Below are positions 35,554 to 42,851 of a DNA stretch of 64,000 nt, in pieces. The notes below the pieces were generated by a model, which was not told the origin of the DNA, ran no database searches, and saw only the letters and a program-made list of their open reading frames with translations. Source of the stretch: Terriglobia bacterium. GTDB lineage: Bacteria > Acidobacteriota > Terriglobia > Terriglobales > Acidobacteriaceae. The number at the start of each line of letters is the position of its first letter. The stretch's first letter is position 1. The stretch is taken from the NCBI GenBank assembly GCA_020072815.1, contig JAIQGE010000018.1:79347-143346 (forward strand). The letters run 5' to 3'. Made by a program: the position numbers and the translations under genes.

Positions 35554-36598
35554 TCACCCTCGCAGGCATTCCCCGGGTGATGGACCAAACCAGCAAGCTG
35601 GCCAACGCGTTCACAATAAGAGTCAAGACAAACAGGACCAATGCCAGCTCTACGACGGCGCTGAGATACATATCGCCCACCGCTTCAGAGAATTGGTTGG
35701 CGATGGAGCTGGCCAGCGTGTCACTGGGCGCGAACAGTGATTTGGCGATCTGTGCGCGATTGCCGATCACCATGGTCACTGCCATGGTCTCGCCAAACGC
35801 CCGGCCCAAGCCAAGAATGACGGCCCCCAGAATTCCTGGGCGCGCATTGCGCAGAACGCTGATACGCAGCATCTCCCACTTGGTGGCGCCCAGGGCCAGC
35901 GCGGCTTCACGCTGCTGCCGAGGCACCGCCGACACAACTTCCCGCGTGATGGACGCAACGATAGGCAGGATCATGATGGCCAGGATTACACCTGCCGCCA
36001 GCATGCCGTAGCCATACTTGGGGCCGGTAAACAGGCCCGTCCAGGCGAAGTACTTGGCCAGAAAAGGTTGAACATACGAACGCAGAAACGGCGCCAGCAC
36101 AAAGATGCCCCACAGGCCATAAATCACGCTGGGGATGGCGGCCAGCAACTCCACCAGAAGCGACAGAACTGGACGGATGAATCGAGGGCAGATTTCGGTG
36201 AGGAACAGCGCGGTTCCCAAAGAAAGCGGAACTGCCAGAGCCAGCGCCACCAGCGAGGAAACCACCGTCCCGTAGACCACGGGGAGCGCGCCAAAGTCTT
36301 CAGCGACCGGGTCCCAAATGGTCTTGGTGAGGAAGCTGAGCCCGAACTTGCTGATGGACAGGTGAGATTGGGAAATCAACTCGTACAGAATCAGCCCAAC
36401 GATTGCTACCAGGGCCAGGGCACATAGCGTGGCCGCCGACCGAAACGCCGCGTCTGCGAACACGCTTTCCTTGGCGCTCAACCGGCTCCTGGATGCCACC
36501 ACAGGTTCCGGTTGGTCGCCCGCAGTCCCGCTCAGGGCTGTCTCCGGCTCCTGTGGGCCGGAATCGCCGGAAGCTGCGGGTTCGGGAAGTGTTCGCAT
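35546..36598 (-). CDS. pstC: Phosphate ABC transporter permease PstC
   Basis: A 350-residue permease. A proline- and glutamate-rich N-terminus of about 45 residues precedes the first helix; PstC proteins usually have a shorter one. Conserved: PLSLGTALFLTEICP, IPSVIYGLWGIFVLAPF and the EAA loop REAALALGATKWEMLRISVLRNARPGI. No ribosome site is seen before the ATG. GTG codons near 36500 would give a more typical length and would fit a promoter just upstream of the annotated ATG. Confidence 0.93.
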   Translation of the reverse strand: MRTLPEPAASGDSGPQEPETALSGTAGDQPEPVVASRSRLSAKESVFADAAFRSAATLCALALVAIVGLILYELISQSHLSISKFGLSFLTKTIWDPVAEDFGALPVVYGTVVSSLVALALAVPLSLGTALFLTEICPRFIRPVLSLLVELLAAIPSVIYGLWGIFVLAPFLRSYVQPFLAKYFAWTGLFTGPKYGYGMLAAGVILAIMILPIVASITREVVSAVPRQQREAALALGATKWEMLRISVLRNARPGILGAVILGLGRAFGETMAVTMVIGNRAQIAKSLFAPSDTLASSIANQFSEAVGDMYLSAVVELALVLFVLTLIVNALASLLVWSITRGMPARVNA

Positions 36599-36617
36599 GT
36601 CAGGAAGCTACCAAAGC

Positions 36618-36636
36618 ATTGTTAAATGATTGTTAA
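36618..36636 (-). promoter_or_regulatory. TTAACA direct repeats, possible second Pho box
   Basis: On the minus strand two copies of TTTAACAAT stand exactly 11 bp apart just upstream of the pstC ATG. TTAACA units at 11-bp spacing are the form of the PhoP/PhoB recognition repeats known best from Bacillus. The site follows the terminator behind pstS, so it could drive pstCAB-phoU-ppk separately. The close position to the ATG argues for a downstream start codon, or against the site. Confidence 0.45.
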
Positions 36637-36666
36637 AAAGAGCGCCGGGGGTTGAAGCCGGCGCTC
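36635..36666 (-). terminator. Terminator/attenuator between pstS and pstC
   Basis: On the minus strand a 9-bp perfect stem GAGCGCCGG/CCGGCGCTC with a 9-base loop is followed by TTTTTAAC. It lies 60 bases past the pstS stop. Partial termination here would make pstS mRNA more abundant than the permease mRNA, as known for other pst operons. Confidence 0.85.
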
Positions 36667-36725
36667 AGAGGGGTAAGGAGGCTGAGATTTCCCGTGCTTG
36701 TCCGGGAACGAATTGTCCTGCTGAT

Positions 36726-37793
36726 CTACTTCTTCGCGGACTGCTTGGTGTCTTGCTTGTTGGCTGCCTTCTTTTCTTCCTGCTTGACTCTGATTTCCTT
36801 GATCCGGGCCTTGACCTTGGCCGCCACATTCTTCGGCAGAGGCGCGTATTGCAGGGACGAAGTCATCCCCTGTCCCTTGTCCACCATCCAGTTCAGAAAA
36901 TCCACAAAGGCCTTTTCCTTGGCGGCGTCTTTCCATTCCACCGGAACCAGCAACCAGGTAAAGCTGCTGATGGGATAGGCGGCTTTGCCGGGAGCGTTGG
37001 TGATGGAAACGCGGAAGTCCTCCGGCATGTCTTTTACTGAAGCCGCCGCAGCGGTGACCGAATCCAGACTGGCCTTTACAAACTCTCCCGCGGCGTTCTG
37101 CACGCTGCCGAAGGGCATATTGTTGGAAACCGCATAGATCAGTTCCACATAGCCAATGCTGCCGGGGGTCTGCTTGACCGTGCCGGCCACACCTTCATTG
37201 CCTTTGCCGCCCAGCCCCACCGGCCAGTTGACGGAGGTCCCTTTGCCGACTTTGCTTTTCCATTCGGCGCTCACTTTGCACAGGTAGTCAACCCAGATGT
37301 AGGTTGTGCCACTACCGTCGGTGCGATGCACCACCACGACGTCCATATCAGGGAACTTAACGCCCGGGTTGGCCTTGGCCAGCCGCGGGTCGTTCCACTT
37401 GGTGATTTTGCCTAGGAAAATGTCGGCCAGCACGTCACCGGTGAACTTCAGTTCGGCGTTCACGCCGGGAATGTTGTACATAGGCACGTCCGCGCCCAGC
37501 ACCGTGGGGATGTGCAAAAGCCTGAAAGGCGTTTCCGAAAGCTGCTTGTCGTCCATGGGGCCGTCGCTGGCTCCGAAGTCCACCGTGCCAGTCTGGATCT
37601 GCTTGATCCCGCCGCCGCTGCCGATGGATTGGTAGTTGATGGCGACGTTCGGATGCTGCTTGTGATATTCGCTGAACCATTTCGAGTAAATCGGGTTGGG
37701 AAAGGTGGCTCCGGCGCCGTTCAGGTTCGTGTCCGCGGACGCAGTCCCCAGCATGAGCGCAAGCATCAGCCCTGCGAGCAAGTTGATCCTCAT
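36726..37793 (-). CDS. pstS: Phosphate-binding protein PstS
   Basis: A 355-residue periplasmic protein with a Sec signal peptide (ending near GTASAD). Phosphate-binding segments: LNGAGATFPNPIYSKWF, YQSIGSGGGIKQ, VDFGASDGPM and VVHRTDGSGTTYIW. The C-terminus carries a Lys-rich tail (about 335-355). AAGGAGG lies six bases before the ATG. A Pho box lies about 50-90 bases upstream. Delivers phosphate to PstCA. Confidence 0.95.
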   Translation of the reverse strand: MRINLLAGLMLALMLGTASADTNLNGAGATFPNPIYSKWFSEYHKQHPNVAINYQSIGSGGGIKQIQTGTVDFGASDGPMDDKQLSETPFRLLHIPTVLGADVPMYNIPGVNAELKFTGDVLADIFLGKITKWNDPRLAKANPGVKFPDMDVVVVHRTDGSGTTYIWVDYLCKVSAEWKSKVGKGTSVNWPVGLGGKGNEGVAGTVKQTPGSIGYVELIYAVSNNMPFGSVQNAAGEFVKASLDSVTAAAASVKDMPEDFRVSITNAPGKAAYPISSFTWLLVPVEWKDAAKEKAFVDFLNWMVDKGQGMTSSLQYAPLPKNVAAKVKARIKEIRVKQEEKKAANKQDTKQSAKK

Positions 37794-37842
37794 CAGTTCC
37801 TCCTTGAAAGTGGGTCTTGTCACTCGAACTCTAGGAGAGCTT

Positions 37843-37881
37843 TGTTACAAACTGATGAAAAGCAGATGAATAGAAAATGAA
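37843..37881 (-). promoter_or_regulatory. Pho box upstream of pstS
   Basis: On the minus strand four hexamers follow at exactly 11-bp steps: TTCATT, TTCATC, TTCATC and GTAACA. The three ATGAA cores (plus strand) start at 37855, 37866 and 37877. Tandem 11-bp-phased repeats are the signature of PhoB-family binding sites, and the position before pstS, close to phoB/phoR, supports this. The sequence of the unit differs from the enterobacterial CTGTCAT. Confidence 0.75.
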
Positions 37882-38032
37882 AACAGGCCGAGTGCGACGG
37901 TCTGAAGACCGTAAGACGATGCAGGGGAAGGGACTTGGGAAGAGATCGCCGTGATCGCTCGTGATCGCCCGGAATCGCCGGAATCGGGAAAGGCAAACCT
38001 CACCGCATTTTGAACGCTGATGACGCTGATCA

Positions 38033-38052
38033 CACCGCCGAGGGCGGCGGTG
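38033..38052. other. Stable stem-loop after phoR
   Basis: CACCGCCG/CGGCGGTG, 8 bp perfect with a 4-base loop, 14 bases past the phoR stop on the minus strand. No U-run. It and the nearby GTGATCGC/GGAATCGC short repeats (37940-37990) separate phoBR from pstS. Confidence 0.5.
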
Positions 38053-38066
38053 CCACACGGTCGTCC

Positions 38067-39779
38067 TCAGGCTTTGGGCAGCGTAAAGAAGAACGTCGAG
38101 CCGTGCCCCACGCTGCTCTCCACGCGGACGGTCCCCCCGTGGTTGAGGACGATGTGTTTCACGATTGCCAGCCCCAGCCCGGTGCCGCCGCTTTCGCGCG
38201 AGCGCGCTTTGTCCACGCGGTAGAAGCGTTCAAAGATGCGCGGCAGATGTTCCGACGATATTCCCGGGCCAAAATCCTGGACATAAAACTCCACTGCCCC
38301 GGGATGCTCCTCGGCTCCGATGAGGATTTTCTTTCCGCTCTGGGCGTAGCGCAGCGCGTTGCTGATCAGGTTGGCGAAGACCTGGTGGATGGCGTAGGCG
38401 TCGGCCAGCACCTCCGTCTCCGGAACGCTGCCCACGCTGATCTCCACGCCGGCGGCTTTGGCGTCTTCCTGCATGGAGCTTGCGGCTTCCGCAACCACTT
38501 GTCGCGCGGGATGGGGACGAGCATCGAGCTTTTCCTCGCCGGACTCCACGCGAGCCAGCACCAGCAGGTCTTCGGTGAGGCGTCCCATGCGTTCGGCGTT
38601 GCGGCGGATGACTTGCAGAAAATCGCGGGCATCGCCGGCGCCGATCTCGCCGGAATCAAGCAGCGTCTCCGCGTAACCGCGGATGGACGTCAGCGGCGTG
38701 CGCAGTTCGTGGGACACGTTGGCGATAAAATCCCGCCGCGTCTTCTCCACGCGCTCAATCTCGGAGATGTCATGCAGCACGCTGACCACGCCGCCGTCGG
38801 GCAGCGGCTCAGCGGTAATCGAAAACGACCGCCGGCCCGCCAGCCCTGTCGCAATGTGGCTCTCCCGCTGTTTGGAAGCCAGCGCGGACCGCAAGGTGGA
38901 GAGGAAGTCCGGATGCCGCACCAGTTCGGTGACCGGAGCGCCGATCTTCACTGGCTGGTGGACCATGCGGGTGATGGCCTGGTTGGCCCACAGCACCTTC
39001 ATGTCCGGCGAGACCGCGATGACGCCGTCGGTCATGCTGTTGAGCAGGGCTTCCAGTTGCGACCGGCTCTCGCGTACGGCGTTAAAGTTTTCCTCCAGGC
39101 GGCGCGCCGTCCGGTCCAGGGCCATAGCGACTTGCGCCACTTCATCGCCGCTGGTTTGGGCGATGCGCGCGGTCAGGTCGCCGGCGGCCACCTGTTCGGC
39201 AAACTTAACGATGCGTTTGAGCCGCGAAGAGACGTTCTGCGCAACGGCGATGGCCAGGACCAGAGCGAAGAGCAAGGCCCACGCCGTCCCGCGCAGCAAA
39301 GTGTTGCGGACGGCTTCAATGTGGCCGCGAAATGAAGATAAGGGATAGGCCAGGCGGACAATCTTGTCTCCGCTAGGAACGGCCACGTAGAGAAACTCAA
39401 CGCCCACGGTGTGGCTGAGCCGAGTGGATGTGCCGGTCAAGCCTTTCAGGGCGGCCGCTACTTCTGCGCGCCCAGCGTGGTTCTCCATGGTCTTGGGGTC
39501 AGCCTCAGAATCCGCCAGGACAACGCCGTCGCGCGCGATGATGGTGACGCGCGTCTCGGTGATGCGGGCCTCTTCCGCGGCCATCTGCTGCAAGGAATGA
39601 TCGTGATCGTTCTGCACGCGCAGCGCAAAGCCCTGCGCGTTCTGCACCAGCAAACGCTCAATGTCCGTCTGCACGGAACTCTCCCAGGTGCGGCGCACGC
39701 TCAAGTCCAAAGTAAGCGTAGCGACGGCAATCACCGCGACGAAGGCGGCCAGGGTCTTGAGGAAGATGCGGTTCCTCAT
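38067..39779 (-). CDS. phoR: Phosphate-regulon sensor histidine kinase PhoR
   Basis: A 570-residue membrane kinase: helix 1 (about 8-27), an extracytoplasmic sensor region of about 130 residues, helix 2 (about 165-185), HAMP, PAS (about 250-345), HisKA with the phosphorylated His in NVSHELRTPLTSIRGY, and HATPase with NLISNALRYA, FGPGIS and GTGLGLAIVKHI. PhoR-type layout and its place between phoB and pstS identify it. Translation is coupled to phoB by a 4-base overlap. Confidence 0.92.
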   Translation of the reverse strand: MRNRIFLKTLAAFVAVIAVATLTLDLSVRRTWESSVQTDIERLLVQNAQGFALRVQNDHDHSLQQMAAEEARITETRVTIIARDGVVLADSEADPKTMENHAGRAEVAAALKGLTGTSTRLSHTVGVEFLYVAVPSGDKIVRLAYPLSSFRGHIEAVRNTLLRGTAWALLFALVLAIAVAQNVSSRLKRIVKFAEQVAAGDLTARIAQTSGDEVAQVAMALDRTARRLEENFNAVRESRSQLEALLNSMTDGVIAVSPDMKVLWANQAITRMVHQPVKIGAPVTELVRHPDFLSTLRSALASKQRESHIATGLAGRRSFSITAEPLPDGGVVSVLHDISEIERVEKTRRDFIANVSHELRTPLTSIRGYAETLLDSGEIGAGDARDFLQVIRRNAERMGRLTEDLLVLARVESGEEKLDARPHPARQVVAEAASSMQEDAKAAGVEISVGSVPETEVLADAYAIHQVFANLISNALRYAQSGKKILIGAEEHPGAVEFYVQDFGPGISSEHLPRIFERFYRVDKARSRESGGTGLGLAIVKHIVLNHGGTVRVESSVGHGSTFFFTLPKA

Positions 39780-40465
39780 TTTGCCGCCTCAAACTTGTAG
39801 CCCGCGCCGCGCACTGTGCGGAGATATTGCGGGTCTTCGGCATCGCGCTCAATTTTTTCCCGCAGCCGCCGGATGTAGACGTCCACCGAGCGTGGCGTGA
39901 CGAAAGACATGTCGCGCCACACGGCGTCCAGCACCTGGTCGCGAGTGAAGACGCGTCCTGGATGCGAAGCCAGAAAGTGGAGCAGGCGGAATTCCGTGGC
40001 GGTCACGTCCATCGGCTGCCCGCGCACGGTGAGCGACATGGAATCGCTGTCCAGGGTAAAGTCCGGCGTAGTGATACTGCTGGTCACGGGCTGTTCAAAG
40101 CGCCGCAACACCGCCCGCACCCGGGCCACAAGCTCGCGGGGACTGAAAGGCTTGGAGATGTAGTCGTCGGCGCCCAGGTCCAGGCCCTTGATGCGGTCTT
40201 CTTCGGCGGACTTGGCCGTCACAAAGATGATCGGCACCTTGGCCAGATCGCGGCTGGCGCGGACCTGGCGGCAGACCTCAAGCCCGCTGCTGCCCGGCAC
40301 CATAATGTCCAGGAGAAACAGGATGGGCGGATTTTCCCGGGCCATGGGCAGCACCCGGTCGCCCGCCGCCGCCAGCAATACTGTGTATCCTGCTTGCTGC
40401 AGGTGATGGCGAACCAGATTGGCAATATCCTGGTCGTCTTCCAGAACGATGATCGAGGGTTTCAC
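39776..40465 (-). CDS. phoB: Phosphate-regulon response regulator PhoB
   Basis: A 229-residue OmpR-family regulator. The receiver has DD at 10-11, the phosphoacceptor in LLDIMVPG and Lys in DYISKPFS. The full winged-helix domain is present (VTATEFRLLHFLASHPGRVFTRDQVLDAVW, SVDVYIRRLREKIE, RTVRGAGYKF). The start is a GTG. It should bind the 11-bp repeats before pstS. Divergent from the M28 peptidase gene with about 118 bases between them. Confidence 0.92.
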   Translation of the reverse strand: MKPSIIVLEDDQDIANLVRHHLQQAGYTVLLAAAGDRVLPMARENPPILFLLDIMVPGSSGLEVCRQVRASRDLAKVPIIFVTAKSAEEDRIKGLDLGADDYISKPFSPRELVARVRAVLRRFEQPVTSSITTPDFTLDSDSMSLTVRGQPMDVTATEFRLLHFLASHPGRVFTRDQVLDAVWRDMSFVTPRSVDVYIRRLREKIERDAEDPQYLRTVRGAGYKFEAAK

Positions 40466-40583
40466 GCGAGTTCTCGCCTTCCGCCGACCCGATTCTATAT
40501 GGGAAATGCCTTGGTCTGAACTAACGCTCAGCTTGAAGGCGAGTTATTTGTACACCGCTGGGGCACGCTGCTACCATAGTTCG

Positions 40584-42179
40584 GTGAACCCCTTCAAGAA
40601 ACTCCTTGCCGTATCCCTCCTCGCCTTGTGTTGTCTGGGCGCTGTTGGTTTTTACTCCGGATCGTCACCGGTGGTCCTGCCGCCGGTTCCACCCACGGTG
40701 GATTCCATCACCCCCGGCGAACTGCGTATGCATCTGCAATTTCTGGCTTCCGCGGAGCTGGGCGGACGTTACACGCTATCTCCCAGCTTTGCCATCGCGG
40801 CGCGTTATCTGGCGGCGCACCTGGAGGCGTACGGCTTCCGCGGCGCCGGCGATCATGGCAGCTTCCTGCAGACTTTTGAAGTGATCTCCGCCAAGCCCGA
40901 CGTGAGCAAGACTTTCCTGGAGGTGACCATCGGCGGCAAGCCGGTGACGTTCAGCCTGGGAGAGGCTCCTCCTTTTGGGGGCATGGCCAGCGGCGACGCC
41001 CGCGGCCAGATCGTGTTTGCCGGCTTCGGCATTTCATCCGCTGCGCAGAAGCATGACGACTACGCCGGCCTGGACGCGAAAGGCAAGATCGTTCTGCTGG
41101 TGTCAGGAACGCCGGCGGGGGTTGATCCATCCAAGCTGGCTGAAACTGAGCAGGGCCAGGGCGCCGCGCGCGCGCATGGGGCTGTAGGAATCCTGCAAAT
41201 CCCTCCCGCCCGGTTCCTGGAATTCATGAAGGACAAGACACAGGTCGAGCGCTTTGCTTCCCGTGAATCCGTACGTCTGGCCAAAGACTCTGATGGCCGG
41301 TTGCCCCTGATGTCGCTGGGCCCCGATGCGGCAGACAAAATTCTGGCGGCCGCGGGACTAACTCTGAAGGCCGTGACTGAAGCGGTCGAGAAAAAGCAGC
41401 CGCTACAGCCCAAGCCGCTGGACGCTTCCGCCCATATGGCGATGGTGGTGCAGCAATCGCGTTCGACCACGCAGAACGTAGTGGGAATTCTGGAGGGATC
41501 TGATCCCGGCCTGCGCGGCGAGTACGTGGTTTTCAGCGCCCACTATGACCACTTGAAGACCAACGGTAACGGTGAAATCTATCCCGGCGCCGACGATGAC
41601 GGCTCCGGCACAACGGCAGTGCTGACCATCGCCCACGCCATGTCCTTGCAGCGGCCTAAGCGCTCGGTGCTGGTCATCTTCCACGCCGGCGAAGAACTGG
41701 GCCTGCTGGGTTCAGAATACAATGCTGACTTCGCGCCCGCGGTGCCGCTGGACAAGATGGTGGTGGACCTGAATATTGACATGATCGGACGTTCCAAGCC
41801 GGAGGGCGACACGCAAAAAGAAGACGAGCATCTGACTGACGCTCACACCGTGTATCTGGTGGGGTCCAACCGCATCAGCCCGGAACTGCACGGGCTGAGC
41901 GAAGATACCAACGCGGAATTTCAAAAGCTGAAGCTCGACTATTACTACAATGATCCGGCCAACCCCGAGCGCATCTATTTCCGCTCCGACCACTGGAACT
42001 ACGCCAAGCACGGCGTTCCCATCATTTTCTACTTTGATGGCGTGCATGTGGACTATCACAAGCCTACTGACACTGTGGACAAGATTGACTTCGCCAAGAT
42101 GACGCAGATCACCCGGCTGGTCTTTGAAACCGGATGGCGCATCGCCAACCTGGACCATCGCTTGAGCAAGACGCCCTAA
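40584..42179 (+). CDS. Secreted M28 family zinc aminopeptidase with PA domain
   Basis: A 531-residue peptidase read from a GTG that starts a good signal peptide (FKKLLAVSLLALCCLGAVGF). A PA-like insert (about 130-290) splits the catalytic domain. Zinc ligands and catalytic residues appear in order: FSAHYDHL, GADDDGSG, HAGEELGLLGSEY, NIDMIGR and DYHKPTDT. Upstream in-frame codons overlap the phoB leader and look non-coding. Acts outside the cytoplasmic membrane on peptide N-termini. The last 4 bases overlap the convergent gene. Confidence 0.92.
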   Translation: MNPFKKLLAVSLLALCCLGAVGFYSGSSPVVLPPVPPTVDSITPGELRMHLQFLASAELGGRYTLSPSFAIAARYLAAHLEAYGFRGAGDHGSFLQTFEVISAKPDVSKTFLEVTIGGKPVTFSLGEAPPFGGMASGDARGQIVFAGFGISSAAQKHDDYAGLDAKGKIVLLVSGTPAGVDPSKLAETEQGQGAARAHGAVGILQIPPARFLEFMKDKTQVERFASRESVRLAKDSDGRLPLMSLGPDAADKILAAAGLTLKAVTEAVEKKQPLQPKPLDASAHMAMVVQQSRSTTQNVVGILEGSDPGLRGEYVVFSAHYDHLKTNGNGEIYPGADDDGSGTTAVLTIAHAMSLQRPKRSVLVIFHAGEELGLLGSEYNADFAPAVPLDKMVVDLNIDMIGRSKPEGDTQKEDEHLTDAHTVYLVGSNRISPELHGLSEDTNAEFQKLKLDYYYNDPANPERIYFRSDHWNYAKHGVPIIFYFDGVHVDYHKPTDTVDKIDFAKMTQITRLVFETGWRIANLDHRLSKTP

Positions 42180-42643
42180 GCTTTGCCGCTCTTGGGAGGA
42201 GTGGACCGGAGCGGGCGCGTTTCCATGTAGTTGTCTATCACCAGGTTCAGCCGCTCAAAGAATGAGCCGGATTGCGTCACAGCCGGGATGTCGGGCTGCG
42301 GAGAAAGCTTCCTCATCACTTCAGTCACGCGCTGCAGCCGCATAGCCTGCTCACGCTCGGGTGCGGTCGCGGCGGCATCGCCATCTTCCAGGCAAGCCCA
42401 CACGGTCCGGCGCAGGCGGTCAAGCGCGGTCTTGAAATGCCCCAGCACCTGGATGGCAGCAGCGTTTTCGCCAAAGAACTGTTTGGCGACGGTGGCTTCC
42501 GGGCCGGCCAGCCGCAGCTCGCTGTAAAGGGCTTCCAATTCCCAGTTAATGTTCTTGATCCGTTCCAGCACGCGGTCCGTGGTTTGCTGCTGTTGCCGAG
42601 CTGGCGTATCTCTTTTCGTTGAAGAGTTCTCGTTTAGGTTCAT
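42176..42643 (-). CDS. Hypothetical helical protein
   Basis: A 155-residue soluble protein, mostly helical, Gln-rich near the start (ARQQQQTTDRVLERIKNINWELEALYSELR) with coiled-coil character. No signal peptide or known motif. ATAGGAC precedes the ATG. It lies between the SpoIIE-type phosphatase gene (same strand, 208 bases upstream) and the M28 gene (convergent). I do not recognise the family. Confidence 0.72.
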   Translation of the reverse strand: MNLNENSSTKRDTPARQQQQTTDRVLERIKNINWELEALYSELRLAGPEATVAKQFFGENAAAIQVLGHFKTALDRLRRTVWACLEDGDAAATAPEREQAMRLQRVTEVMRKLSPQPDIPAVTQSGSFFERLNLVIDNYMETRPLRSTPPKSGKA

Positions 42644-42851
42644 GTCCTATTTGAAAGCTAAGAGAGAGTCAACACCAAGGCTTACCACCATACTGTTTCG
42701 CCAGTGGAAAGGTAAGGGTGAAATCCCTGAGTTACCTAGGAAGTCACTAGCGCGTGGTGAGATGCGCCGGGAAGGCGTGAGGCCCTGATGCAAATGATTG
42801 CGCAGTCGCGGGCGGAGCTAAGGCTGGCCGGTCTAGGCGATGCGGCAGCAT

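Noticed and set aside
38010..39335. Plus-strand open frame of 441 codons
   Set aside because: Antisense to phoR, whose kinase motifs are complete; His/Asp-rich shadow.
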